The translations under genes were made by a program, and so were the position numbers. A DNA stretch of 64,000 bases from an uncultured Microbacteriaceae bacterium (GTDB lineage Bacteria; Actinomycetota; Actinomycetes; Actinomycetales; Microbacteriaceae): positions 434,001 through 498,000 of the forward strand of contig CANKXX010000003.1 of NCBI GenBank assembly GCA_947487835.1, given 5' to 3'. The notes beneath the pieces are model-generated. The model did not search any database, was not told the origin of the DNA, and was given only the letters and a program-made list of their open reading frames with translations. This document shows positions 23,937-32,625 of this stretch, piece by piece; the first letter of the stretch is position 1; each line of letters opens with the position of its first letter.

Positions 23937-24962
23937 GTGCGAATCGGAATCCTCACCAGCGGCGGCGACTGCCCCGGCCTGAACGCCGTCATCCGCGGAG
24001 CCGTCCTCAAGGGCACGCAGATCTACAAGCAGGAGTTCGTCGGCTTCCGCGACGGCTGGCGCGGTGTCGTCGACGGCGACATCATGCCCCTGACCCGCCG
24101 CGAGATCCAGGGCATCGGCAAGCAGGGCGGCACGATCCTCGGCACGTCCCGCACCAACCCCTTCGAGGGCAACGGCGGAGTCGAGCGCATCACCGAGAAC
24201 CTGAACCGGCTCGGTATCGACGCGATCATCGCGATCGGCGGCGAGGGCACGCTCGCCGCGGCGAAGCGGCTCACGGATGCCGGCCTCAAGATCGTCGGCG
24301 TGCCGAAGACCGTGGACAACGACCTCGGCGCCACGGACTACACCTTCGGCTTCGACACGGCCGTGCAGATCGCGACCGACGCCATGGACCGACTGCGCAC
24401 CACCGGCGACTCGCACAGCCGTTGCATGGTGGCCGAGGTGATGGGCCGCCACGTCGGCTGGATCGCCCTGCACAGCGGCATGGCCGCCGGAGCCCACGCG
24501 ATCCTCATCCCCGAGCAGAAGACGAGCATGGACCAGGTGGTCGCCTGGGTGAAGGCGGCCTACAACCGCGGGCGCGCGCCGCTCGTGGTCGTCGCCGAGG
24601 GCTTCGTCCCGGACACGGCCGTGGACGCCCACTCCGAGCGCGGGCTCGACGCCTTCGGCCGCCCTCGGCTGGGCGGCATCGGCGAGATGCTCGCGCCCAT
24701 CATCGAGGAGCGCACCGGCATCGAGACTCGCGCGACGACGCTGGGCCACATCCAGCGTGGCGGAACGCCGACCTCGTACGACCGCGTGCTCGCGACCCGA
24801 CTCGGGCTTGCCGCCGTCGACTCCGTGGTCGAGGGCCACTGGGGCCGCATGGTCGCGCTTCGCGGCACGGACATCGTGCACGTCGGCTTCGCGGAGGCCC
24901 TCGGCACGCTGAAGACCGTGCCGCAGTCCCGCTACGACGAGGCCGCCATCCTCTTCGGGTAG
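23937..24962 (+). CDS. pfkA: 6-phosphofructokinase (group III, predicted ATP-dependent)
   Basis: This 341-residue enzyme phosphorylates fructose 6-phosphate at C1 in glycolysis. The N-terminal TSGGDCPGLNA loop, catalytic Asp127 in PKTVDND and the sugar-phosphate site GHIQRGG are present. Gly104 (GGEGT) with Lys124 is the pair known from actinobacterial group III enzymes; Gly at 104 is associated with ATP, Asp with pyrophosphate, so ATP use is predicted. The GTG at 23937 lies 6 nt after CAGAAT (23925-23930), which indicates leaderless translation. Confidence 0.95.
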   Translation: MRIGILTSGGDCPGLNAVIRGAVLKGTQIYKQEFVGFRDGWRGVVDGDIMPLTRREIQGIGKQGGTILGTSRTNPFEGNGGVERITENLNRLGIDAIIAIGGEGTLAAAKRLTDAGLKIVGVPKTVDNDLGATDYTFGFDTAVQIATDAMDRLRTTGDSHSRCMVAEVMGRHVGWIALHSGMAAGAHAILIPEQKTSMDQVVAWVKAAYNRGRAPLVVVAEGFVPDTAVDAHSERGLDAFGRPRLGGIGEMLAPIIEERTGIETRATTLGHIQRGGTPTSYDRVLATRLGLAAVDSVVEGHWGRMVALRGTDIVHVGFAEALGTLKTVPQSRYDEAAILFG

Positions 24963-24985
24963 TCCCCCGCCACGGCGCCTACTCA

Positions 24986-25138
24986 CGGAATTCAGCAGAT
25001 CCCGTCGGCCTCCTCGCGCAATTCAGCAGGATCCACCCGACATGCCGTCGCGCGGGCGCGACTCGCCGATCGGCCGAGCGGATCTGCTGAATAGCGTCGG
25101 GTGGGGAGGTGACCCCGAGCGGATCTGCTGAATCGCGT
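24986..25138. repeat. Palindromic repeat family 2, compound copy
   Basis: AATTCAGCAG occurs twice in direct orientation (24989, 25020) and CTGCTGAAT twice in reverse (25084, 25125), so two nested inverted repeats can form. The interior holds CGACATGCCGTCGCG and GCGACTCGCCG, a decayed form of the core seen at 47004-47047. It lies between pfkA and an oxidoreductase gene. Confidence 0.8.
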
Positions 25139-25207
25139 TGCTGGTAGCCGAGCACATCGCTGTAGGCGTAGACCCCTCCGAATGGTGCCCCTGCCTAGGC
25201 TGGGGAC

Positions 25208-26206
25208 ATGTTCACAGCGATCGTGGCGGAGACCGGGCGGGACGACGAGGGGAAGCACACTGCGGAGGTGGGTATTCGCGAGGTCGATGACGACTTCCTG
25301 TCCGAGGGCGACGTCACGCTCGACGTGTCGCACTCGAGCGTGAACTTCAAGGACGGCATGCTGCTGGCCGGGCGGCCCGGCATCGCGCGCACCAGCCCGC
25401 TGATCCCGGGGATCGACGTGGTCGGCACGGTCTCGGAGAGCTCCTCCCCCGACTTCGCGGTGGGCGACCTCGTCACCCTGAACGGCGCCGGGCTCGGCGA
25501 GACGCGGCACGGCGGGCTTGCCCACCGGGCCAGGGTCGACTCCGCCTCGCTCGTGCGCGTGCCCGACGGGATCAGTGCGGCGCAGGCCGCCGCGATCGGC
25601 ACCGCTGGTTTCACCGCCATGATGTCCGTGCTCGCCCTCGAGCCCGACGTTGCCCCGGGCGCGGGCGACGTGCTCGTCACCGGCGCGGCCGGCGGGGTGG
25701 GTTCCGTTGCGATCGCGGTGCTCGCGCGCCTCGGCTACCGCGTCGTCGCATCCACGGGTCGCGTCGAGGAGCAGGGCGACTACCTGCGGTCCCTGGGCGC
25801 CGCCGACGTCATCGATCGCGGGCAGTTCGGCGAGGCGGGCAAGCCGCTGCAGAGTCAGCGCTGGGCCGGCGCCGTCGACTCGGTCGGCAGCCACACGCTC
25901 GCGAACATCCTGGCGCAGACCACCTACGGCGGCACGGTCACGGCGTGCGGCCTCGCGCAGGGGCCGGACCTCCCCGGCTCGGTCCTGCCGTTCATCCTGC
26001 GCGGCGTTCGGCTGCTCGGCATCAACTCGGTGGATGCGGCCCGCGCGCTCCGCGAGGAGGCCTGGTCGCGGCTGGCGACCGACCTCGATCTCGACCTCCT
26101 CGACGCCATGACGGAGACCGTGCCGCTCGCGGGCGCCCAGGACGTGGCGCAGCGGATCCTCGCCGGCACCGTGCGCGGCCGCACCGTGGTCGACGTCCGC
26201 GCCTGA
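25208..26206 (+). CDS. Zinc-free MDR oxidoreductase, YhdH/AcuI type (acrylyl-CoA reductase-like)
   Basis: This 332-residue medium-chain reductase has the quinone-oxidoreductase layout: an N-terminal catalytic part (VNFKDGMLLAGRP) and an NADPH-binding fold with VTGAAGGVGSVAIAVLARLG from about residue 158. No catalytic zinc ligands are visible. The YhdH/AcuI subgroup reduces acrylyl-CoA to propionyl-CoA, which is the best guess for this enzyme. The ATG at 25208 follows TAGGCT (25196-25201) by 6 nt, so it is probably leaderless. Confidence 0.85.
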   Translation: MFTAIVAETGRDDEGKHTAEVGIREVDDDFLSEGDVTLDVSHSSVNFKDGMLLAGRPGIARTSPLIPGIDVVGTVSESSSPDFAVGDLVTLNGAGLGETRHGGLAHRARVDSASLVRVPDGISAAQAAAIGTAGFTAMMSVLALEPDVAPGAGDVLVTGAAGGVGSVAIAVLARLGYRVVASTGRVEEQGDYLRSLGAADVIDRGQFGEAGKPLQSQRWAGAVDSVGSHTLANILAQTTYGGTVTACGLAQGPDLPGSVLPFILRGVRLLGINSVDAARALREEAWSRLATDLDLDLLDAMTETVPLAGAQDVAQRILAGTVRGRTVVDVRA

Positions 26207-26847
26207 CCGCACGCCGCGCCGCCCCGCGTCTCGCACCCGCGCCGTCCGGACACCTGACCCTGACCGGCGTGCGCACCCCTGCACCCCTGCGCCCCTGCCC
26301 AGGCAGCGGAATCCTGCCCAGGGTAAAGCTGGGCAGGAATCTTCTGCCTGGGCAGGGGCGTCCCCGCTTGGCCCGCGCCGCTCCCCGCGCCCGCACCGAC
26401 ATGCGCCTGCGCTCACACCAGAGCCTGCGCTCCTGACCGGCGTCCCACACCCCGGCCCCCGCGCCCCTGCCCAGGCAGCGGCATCGTGCGCAGGGTAAAG
26501 CTGGGCAGGAATCTTCTGCCTGGGCAGGGGCGAAATAAAACCCGAGCGGGAGGCTCCTGCCTGGGCAGGGGCGAGGAGGCACCCGGGCAACGTGACCGCT
26601 GCCTGGGCAGGAACCTTCTGCCTGGGCAGGGGCGAGAGAAACTCGAGCGGGACGCTCCTGCCTGGGCAGGAGCCGAGGCAGGGGCAGGCCGAGTGACCGC
26701 TGCCTGGGCAGGGGCGACCGCGTACCCAACACCGCACGCACGCACGCACGCACACACACCGCACACCCCGTTCCACCCCACACCACCCACCCCACCCCAC
26801 CGCGCACCCGGCAAGCGCGCCGTATACGGTGAGCAGCGGGAGGCACC
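26207..26847. other. 641-bp intergenic region with hairpin array and microsatellite
   Basis: The first 80 bases are featureless GC-rich DNA. 26290-26720 is the family 3 hairpin array. 26734-26760 is a (GCAC)n/(AC)n microsatellite, followed by a C/A-rich stretch to about 26812. GTATACGG (26821-26828) may hold the promoter, and GGGAGG the ribosome-binding site, of the DUF1304 gene. I found no convincing coding region; short open frames here are repeat translations. Confidence 0.7.
26290..26720. repeat. Repeat family 3: nested GC-rich hairpin array
   Basis: Two large units (26290-26360 and 26462-26532) have 17-bp outer arms CGCCCCTGCCCAGGCAG / CTGCCTGGGCAGGGGCG. The first has a perfect inner 10-bp stem TCCTGCCCAG / CTGGGCAGGA around a GGTAAAG loop; in the second the left inner arm is mutated. 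Five further CTGCCTGGGCAGG elements lie between 26550 and 26715, some preceded by GACCG or GCTC. All are in one intergenic region. Confidence 0.9.
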
Positions 26848-27255
26848 ATGTCGGGAATCGCGCTCACCGGGACCATCTTCGTCACGCTCGCGGCCGCGCT
26901 GCACGTACTCTTCTTCCTGCTCGAGAGCATCTGGTTCCCCAAGCCCGCCGCGTGGCGCCGCTTCCAGTTGCAGACCCAGGAGCAGGCGGACATCGTGAAG
27001 CCGATGGCCTTCAACCAGGGCTTCTACAACCTCTTCCTCGCCCTCGGCGCCGGGCTGGGGCTCATCCTCTACTTCGCCGGGAACGTGCCCGCCGGACTCA
27101 CGCTCGTGCTGTTCACGACGGCCTGCATGGTGCTCGCCGCGATCATCCTCGCGAGCACGAACCGGCGCTTCCTCGTCGCGGCGCTCGTGCAGGGCGCTCC
27201 GCCGCTGCTCGGCCTCGTCTTCTTCGCGGCCGGGATTTCACCGGCAGGACAGTAA
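26848..27255 (+). CDS. DUF1304 membrane protein
   Basis: This 135-residue protein has four membrane helices and the DUF1304 features: LESIWFPKP after helix 1 and a KPMAFNQGFYNLFLALGAG segment. The family's function is unknown. GGGAGG lies upstream of the ATG. It follows the hairpin array and precedes a nuclease gene by 41 nt. Confidence 0.9.
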   Translation: MSGIALTGTIFVTLAAALHVLFFLLESIWFPKPAAWRRFQLQTQEQADIVKPMAFNQGFYNLFLALGAGLGLILYFAGNVPAGLTLVLFTTACMVLAAIILASTNRRFLVAALVQGAPPLLGLVFFAAGISPAGQ

Positions 27256-27296
27256 GCGCCACCGGAAGCGTCGGACGCCGCCCCTACGCTGGCACG

Positions 27297-28118
27297 GTGA
27301 CCGATGGATACGACGCCTCCTTCCTGCGCCTGACCGACCCGCTCGATCTCCGGGCCGACGCACCCGGGGAGGACGACCGCGTACGCCTCGACTACACGCA
27401 CTTCAGCGTCGTGCAGGACACGGGGCGGAAGCTCGCCGCCGTCACCGCGGTGAACATCGACGGCGCCGCCCTCGTCGAGGTCGAGCGGTCGGACGACTGG
27501 CACCTCGACGAGCGGATCCCCGCCGATCAGCAGGCCGGCCCCGAGGTGTACGCGAGGAACGACCTCGACCGCGGGCACCTCGTCCGGCGGCGCGATCCCG
27601 TCTGGGGCAGCCGCGAGGTCGCCCGCCAGGCCAACGCGGACACCTTCGCCTACACGAACGCCGCACCCCAGGCTGCCGAGTTCAACCAGTCCAAGGAGCT
27701 GTGGCTCGGGCTCGAGGACTACCTGCTCGACCACGCCGCGGCCAACGATCAGCGCCTCTCGGTCTTCACCGGCGTCGTGTTCGCGGCGGATGACGAGGAG
27801 TACCGGGGCGTGCAGATCCCGCGCAAGTTCTGGAAGATCGCCGCCTGGGCCGACGGCGACGCCCTCGCCACCACCGCGTACCTGCTGGACCAGACGCCGG
27901 AGCTCGACCGCATCGACCTCGCGACGGCGACCGCCGAGGCCCCGCCCCTCGGCCCGTACCGCACCTACCAGGTGCCCGTCGAGGAGATCGGCGCGCTCAC
28001 CGGCCTGGAGGTCGCCGCCCTCGCTGCAGCCGACCGGATGCCGGCGCCGCGCCCGACCGCGCTGCCCGATCCCGGGCGCTGGGTCGCGCTGCAGAGCTGG
28101 GATGCGATCACGCTGTAG
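27297..28118 (+). CDS. DNA/RNA non-specific endonuclease (beta-beta-alpha metal, DRGH type)
   Basis: This 273-residue protein has the NUC1 active-site motif DLDRGHLVRR near residue 85, followed by the asparagine region NAAPQAAEFNQ that binds magnesium. Such nucleases cut single- and double-stranded nucleic acid without sequence preference. No signal peptide is present, so the protein is either cytoplasmic or exported by an unknown route, an unusual trait for a toxic nuclease. No inhibitor gene is adjacent. The GTG at 27297 follows TACGCT (27285-27290) by 6 nt, so translation is probably leaderless. Confidence 0.88.
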   Translation: MTDGYDASFLRLTDPLDLRADAPGEDDRVRLDYTHFSVVQDTGRKLAAVTAVNIDGAALVEVERSDDWHLDERIPADQQAGPEVYARNDLDRGHLVRRRDPVWGSREVARQANADTFAYTNAAPQAAEFNQSKELWLGLEDYLLDHAAANDQRLSVFTGVVFAADDEEYRGVQIPRKFWKIAAWADGDALATTAYLLDQTPELDRIDLATATAEAPPLGPYRTYQVPVEEIGALTGLEVAALAAADRMPAPRPTALPDPGRWVALQSWDAITL

Positions 28119-28132
28119 CGACCCTGCGTGGG

Positions 28133-28352
28133 GTGCGCCCCTTCGACAGGCTCAGGGACCGTGGGGGCTCAGGACCGTCCTCAACGCGGACCGGGTGCGT
28201 CCCTTCGACAAGCTCAGGGACCGTGGGGGCTCAGGACCGTCCTCAACGCGGACCAGGTGCATCCCTTCGTCAAGCTCAGGGACCGTGGGGGCTCAGGACC
28301 GTCCTCAACGCGGACCAGGTGCGTCCCTTCGACAGGCTCAAGGACCGTGCGA
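28133..28352. repeat. Repeat family 4: tandem array, 62-bp period, three full units plus a partial
   Basis: Units begin at 28133, 28195, 28257 and 28319, exactly 62 bp apart. Each starts with GTGCGTCCCTTCGACAGGCT-type sequence (family 4 core, reverse orientation), then GGGGGCTCAGGACCGTCCTC and AACGCGGACC. The fourth is truncated. The array fills the space between the nuclease gene and the convergent hemL gene. Confidence 0.93.
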
Positions 28353-28374
28353 CCGGTATCGCAGGAACCGCGGG

Positions 28375-29709
28375 CTAGGCGGGCGGGGTGGCGCGGGCTG
28401 CGGCCTCGGCCGCGTCGGGGAGCGCCGCGAGGATGCGGCGGATCGCACGCTCGTCCATGGCGGCGGAGACGAACCACGCCTCGTACACCGACGGTGGCAG
28501 GCTCACACCGGCGCTGAGCATCACGTGGAAGAACGGCGGGTAGCGCCATGCCTCCTGCGATCGCACCTGGTCGTAGTCGCTCACCCCGCCGGAGACGGCC
28601 TCGCCGAACACGAAGCTGAACAGGTTGCCCGCGCGCTGCACGGCGTGCGGCACGCCGGCGTCGTCGAGCGCGCCGGAGACGGCCCAGGTGAGGATGTCCG
28701 CGGCCGTGTCGAGCGTGCTGTACACGCCCGCGTCGGCGAGCTTCAGGGTCTCGAGGCCGGCGGCGACCGCCACCGGGTTCCCGGACAGCGTTCCCGCCTG
28801 GTAGACGGGGCCCAGAGGGGCGAGGTGGTCCATCACATCCCCACGTCCACCGAGCGCGGCGACGGGCAGCCCGCCGCCGATGACCTTGCCGAACGTCACG
28901 AGGTCCGGCGTCCACTCCACGCCGTCGCGGTTCTCGAGGCCCCACCAGCCTGCGGCGCTGACCCGGAAGCCGGTGAGCACCTCGTCGGAGATGAGGAGCG
29001 ATCCGTTCTCCCGAGTCATCCGCGCGAGCTCGGCGTTGAAGCCCGGTGCCGGCGGCACGACGCCCATGTTCGCGGCGGCGGCCTCGGTGATCACGGCGGC
29101 GATGCGGTCGCCGTGGGCTGAGAACACCTCGCGCAGCGCCTCGAGGTCGTTGTAGGGCACGACGAGGGTCTGCGCGGCCGTGGCCTCCGTCACGCCGGCG
29201 GAGCCGGGCAGGGAGAGCGTGGCGACCCCGGAACCGGACTCGGCGAGCAGGCTGTCCGAGTGGCCGTGGTAGTGCCCGGCGAACTTCACGAGCAGGTCGC
29301 GGCCGGTGTAGCCGCGGGCGAGCCGGATGGCGGTCATGGTGGCCTCGGTGCCCGTCGACACAAGGCGCAGCTTCTCGATCGGCGAGACGCCGCCCGTGGT
29401 CACCCGGGCCGTCACGAGCTCCGCGAGCTCGGTCTCCCCGGGGGTCGTAGCGCCGAAGCCCAGGCCGCGGGCGGCGGCGTCCTGCACGGCGCGCACGACG
29501 CGGGGATGCGCGTGGCCGAGGATGGCCGGGCCCCACGAGTTCACGAGGTCCACGTACTCGATGCCGTCGACGTCCGTGACGTACGGGCCGCGCGCGGAGA
29601 CCATCATGCGCGGCGTGCCGCCGACGGAACCGAAGGCGCGCACAGGAGAGTTCACGCCGCCGGGGATGACGGCCTGAGCACGGTCGAAGAGGTCCTGGCT
29701 CGAGTTCAT
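28375..29709 (-). CDS. hemL: Glutamate-1-semialdehyde 2,1-aminomutase
   Basis: This 444-residue PLP enzyme converts glutamate-1-semialdehyde to 5-aminolevulinate, the second committed step of the C5 heme route. The PLP lysine is Lys275 in [11 protein letters not shown]. The N-terminal [12 protein letters not shown] and [11 protein letters not shown] motifs are typical. It is the last gene of the minus-strand heme cluster, 65 nt downstream of hemB. The 62-bp repeat array lies just after its stop. Confidence 0.97.
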   Translation of the reverse strand: MNSSQDLFDRAQAVIPGGVNSPVRAFGSVGGTPRMMVSARGPYVTDVDGIEYVDLVNSWGPAILGHAHPRVVRAVQDAAARGLGFGATTPGETELAELVTARVTTGGVSPIEKLRLVSTGTEATMTAIRLARGYTGRDLLVKFAGHYHGHSDSLLAESGSGVATLSLPGSAGVTEATAAQTLVVPYNDLEALREVFSAHGDRIAAVITEAAAANMGVVPPAPGFNAELARMTRENGSLLISDEVLTGFRVSAAGWWGLENRDGVEWTPDLVTFGKVIGGGLPVAALGGRGDVMDHLAPLGPVYQAGTLSGNPVAVAAGLETLKLADAGVYSTLDTAADILTWAVSGALDDAGVPHAVQRAGNLFSFVFGEAVSGGVSDYDQVRSQEAWRYPPFFHVMLSAGVSLPPSVYEAWFVSAAMDERAIRRILAALPDAAEAAARATPPA

Positions 29710-29774
29710 GGTTCCATTTCTTCCGTTGCCGGGCAGGGCAGCCCGGGATGGACCGGCACCGCCGGCCGCGGGCA

Positions 29775-30812
29775 TCAGATGCCGGTGCGGTGCAGGCGGT
29801 CGGCGAGCTCGACGGCCCAGTAGGTGAGGATGGCGTCGGCGCCGGCGCGCTTGATGGCGAGGACGCTCTCGTCGATGGCCGCCTCGCGGGTGATCCAGCC
29901 GTTCGCGGCGGCGGCCTCGATCATCGCGTACTCGCCCGAGATCTGGTAGGCCCAGACGGGCACGCTGCTCGTGGCGGCGACGTCGGCGAGCACGTCGAGG
30001 TAGCTCATCGCGGGCTTCACCATGACGATGTCCGCGCCCTCGGCGATGTCGAGCTCGACCTCGCGCAGGGCCTCGCGGCGGTTGCCGTTGTCCATCTGGT
30101 AGGTGCGGCGGTCGCCCACGAGCTGCGCGTCGACGGCCTCGCGGAACGGGCCGTAGAAGGCGGACGCGAACTTCGCGGCGTAGGCGAGCACGGCGGTGTC
30201 GCGGTGGCCCGCCGCCTCGAGCGCCTCGCGGACGACGGCGACCTGGCCGTCCATCATGCCGCTCAGGCCGAGCAGGTGGGAGCCGGCCTCGGCCTGGGCC
30301 AGTGCCATGTCGTGGTAGCGCTCCAGCGTGGCGTCGTTGTCGACGCTGCCATCCTTCGCGAGCACGCCGCAGTGGCCGTGGTCGGTGAACTCGTCGAGGC
30401 ACAGGTCGGTCTGGACGACGATCTCGTCGCCCACCTCCTCGATCGCGATGCGCGTCGCGACGTTGAGGATGCCCTCCGGGTCGGTGGCCTGCGAGCCCTC
30501 GGCGTCGCGCGTCTCGGGCACGCCGAACAGCATCACGCCGCCGATGCCGGACTCCGCGGCCTCACCGAGGGCGCGGCGGAAGCTGTCGAGCGAGTGCTGC
30601 TGCACGCCGGGCATGGAGCCGATCGGCACCGCCTCGGTCAGGCCCTCGCGCACGAACATGGGCAGGACCAGGTCCGCGGGGTGCAGCCGGGTCTCCGCCG
30701 TGAGGCGCCGCATGGCGGGCGTCGACCGCAGCCGGCGCGGCCGGAAGGCAGACGAGGGGTTGCCCCCGGCTCCCCGCGTGCTGCGGTCGCCGGAATCGCT
30801 GCCGTGGCCCAC
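29775..30812 (-). CDS. hemB: Delta-aminolevulinic acid dehydratase (porphobilinogen synthase)
   Basis: This 345-residue enzyme joins two aminolevulinates to porphobilinogen. Two active-site lysines are visible ([11 protein letters not shown] and [12 protein letters not shown]). The metal loop reads [14 protein letters not shown], a mixed form in which one of the three zinc cysteines of the E. coli enzyme is Asp. The first 30 residues are a non-conserved extension, and the next conserved start is internal. GTG 30812 shares its G with the hemD stop (TAGTG). Confidence 0.96.
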   Translation of the reverse strand: MGHGSDSGDRSTRGAGGNPSSAFRPRRLRSTPAMRRLTAETRLHPADLVLPMFVREGLTEAVPIGSMPGVQQHSLDSFRRALGEAAESGIGGVMLFGVPETRDAEGSQATDPEGILNVATRIAIEEVGDEIVVQTDLCLDEFTDHGHCGVLAKDGSVDNDATLERYHDMALAQAEAGSHLLGLSGMMDGQVAVVREALEAAGHRDTAVLAYAAKFASAFYGPFREAVDAQLVGDRRTYQMDNGNRREALREVELDIAEGADIVMVKPAMSYLDVLADVAATSSVPVWAYQISGEYAMIEAAAANGWITREAAIDESVLAIKRAGADAILTYWAVELADRLHRTGI

Positions 30813-31630
30813 TATTTCTCCCCGTTGGTGCTGTCGAAGTCGAACTGGATGGTGCCCTGCTGCAGGGCGGCCTCCACGATCGCGTCGATGAGCGAGACGG
30901 AGGACCGCTCGCTCGCGACGACGTCGACCCGGAGCCCCGCGGCGCGGGCGTCCTGCGCCGTACGCGGGCCGATGCAGGCGATGAGCGTCTCGTCCGGGAT
31001 GTGACCGAACTGTTCGGCGACCTGCTCGGCGACGCTGCCGGAGGTGACAAGGATGGCGCGGACCGATCCGGAGCTCACGTCCTCGCGGATCTTGTCGGAC
31101 ACCGGCACGCCGATGGTCCGGTAGGCGACGACGGACTCGACGTCGTGCCCGAGCTCGCGCAGACCCTCGGTCAGCAGCGGCTTCGCGATCTCGGAGCGCA
31201 GGGCGAGGATGCGGCGGACGGGGCCGCCCTGCATCTCGGGCCACTCGCGCAGCAGGCCGGCCGCGGAGTTGTCCTCGCTCGGCACGAGGTCGACGCGGTA
31301 CCCGGCTGCCGTGAGCGCGGCGGCCGTGGTCTCCCCGACCGCGGCGATGCGCGTGCTGACCGGCACGACGGCCCGGTGGGACGAGAGCACGTCGACCGTG
31401 GTCGCGCTCGTGACCGTCAGCCAGTCGAACGAGCCCTCGGCGAGCGCGTCGAGGGCGGCTTCGAGCGCGGCGGCGTCCTTGGTGCTCGCGAAGTTGATCA
31501 TCGGCGCGATCACCGGGGAGGCGCCCTGGGCCCTCAGGTCGGCAGCGACGCCGTCTCCCCACGGGCCGCCGCGCGGCACGAGCACGCGCCATCCCTTCAG
31601 CGGCTTCTGGGTTCGATTCGTGAGCGTCAT
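30812..31630 (-). CDS. hemD: Uroporphyrinogen-III synthase
   Basis: This 272-residue protein closes hydroxymethylbilane with inversion of ring D. HemD sequences are weakly conserved; two-domain layout, [13 protein letters not shown] at the start, [14 protein letters not shown] and the late [13 protein letters not shown] plus [15 protein letters not shown] support the call, as does its place between hemC and hemB. The ATG overlaps the hemC stop by 4 nt. Confidence 0.93.
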   Translation of the reverse strand: MTLTNRTQKPLKGWRVLVPRGGPWGDGVAADLRAQGASPVIAPMINFASTKDAAALEAALDALAEGSFDWLTVTSATTVDVLSSHRAVVPVSTRIAAVGETTAAALTAAGYRVDLVPSEDNSAAGLLREWPEMQGGPVRRILALRSEIAKPLLTEGLRELGHDVESVVAYRTIGVPVSDKIREDVSSGSVRAILVTSGSVAEQVAEQFGHIPDETLIACIGPRTAQDARAAGLRVDVVASERSSVSLIDAIVEAALQQGTIQFDFDSTNGEK

Positions 31631-32625
31631 TTCGATGAACTCCCGAGCGGTGCGAGCGCGGCGGCGCCGGATGACAGCAGGTCATGCGTGAGCGGAGCGG
31701 CAAGCGACAGCGCGTAGGTGGGCAACTGGTCGAGGGCGAGCCCCTCGGTGGACATCTCCCGCTGGTGGCGGATCGAGCGGCGCCCATCGATCTGGTACAC
31801 GGTGGCGCTGAGCTCGAGCAGGTCGCTCGTGAAGGATGCGGTGGCGCCGACGGGCGCGGCGCAGCCGGCCTCGAGGCCGGCGAGCACCGAGCGCTCTGCG
31901 ACGACGGCGGCGTGCGCGAATTGGTCATCCACGGACTCGACGGCCCGGGCGAGCGGCGACAGCGTGTGCAGGTCGGCCTCGCGCACCTCGACCGCGAGCG
32001 CGCCCTGGCCCGGGGCGGTCGGCCAGCTGGTCAGCGGGAAGTACTCGGTGACGGCGTCGAGACGGCCGAGCCGGCCGAGGCCCGCGGCGGCGAGGACGAC
32101 GGCGTCCAGGTCCCCGCTCGCGACCCGGCCGAGCCGGGAGTCGACGTTGCCGCGGATGTCGATGACGTGCAGGTCGGGGCGGGTGGCGCGCAGCTGCGCG
32201 ACGCGACGCGGCGAGCCCGTGCCGACGCGTGCGCCCTCGGGCAGCTGGGCGAGGGTGAGGCCGTCGCGCGCGCATAGAGCATCACGCGCGTCCGCGCGCG
32301 CGGGCACCGCGGCGACGACGAGGCCCTCGTAGGGCGCCGTGGGCAGGTCCTTGAGCGAGTGCACCACGAGGTCGCAGTCGCCGCGGAGCAGGGCCTCGCG
32401 CAGGGCGCTTGCGAACACGCCGGTGCCGCCGAGGGTCGCGAGCGACTCCCGGGACCGGTCGCCGTGGGTCGTGATGGGCACGAGCACGACGTCGAGGCCG
32501 GATGCGGTCGCGATCTGGTCCGCCACCCAGCCCGCCTGGGCGAGCGCCAGCGCGCTGCCGCGGGTGCCGAGCCGAAGCGGCCCGGTCCCGGTCAGTGGAT
32601 CATCGTCGAGGTGGAGTTCGGTCAC
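31627..32625 (-). CDS. hemC: Hydroxymethylbilane synthase (porphobilinogen deaminase)
   Basis: This 332-residue enzyme polymerises four porphobilinogens. Cys255 in [10 protein letters not shown] carries the dipyrromethane cofactor. [20 protein letters not shown] and [10 protein letters not shown] are diagnostic. The GTG at 32625 overlaps the ferrochelatase stop (GTGA); the first ten residues are variable. Both ends overlap neighbours by 4 nt, giving tight co-translation with hemH and hemD. Confidence 0.97.
   Translation of the reverse strand: MTELHLDDDPLTGTGPLRLGTRGSALALAQAGWVADQIATASGLDVVLVPITTHGDRSRESLATLGGTGVFASALREALLRGDCDLVVHSLKDLPTAPYEGLVVAAVPARADARDALCARDGLTLAQLPEGARVGTGSPRRVAQLRATRPDLHVIDIRGNVDSRLGRVASGDLDAVVLAAAGLGRLGRLDAVTEYFPLTSWPTAPGQGALAVEVREADLHTLSPLARAVESVDDQFAHAAVVAERSVLAGLEAGCAAPVGATASFTSDLLELSATVYQIDGRRSIRHQREMSTEGLALDQLPTYALSLAAPLTHDLLSSGAAALAPLGSSSK

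Noticed and set aside
26290-26720. Possible coding region in the 26.3-26.9 kb hairpin area (open frames on both strands)
   Set aside because: The frames translate repeats such as CPGR and LPRQ and change with every hairpin unit; no ribosome-binding site or stable composition.
28133-28352. Possible CRISPR array from four evenly spaced units
   Set aside because: The entire 62-bp unit including spacer is repeated, so there are no unique spacers, and no cas genes are nearby.
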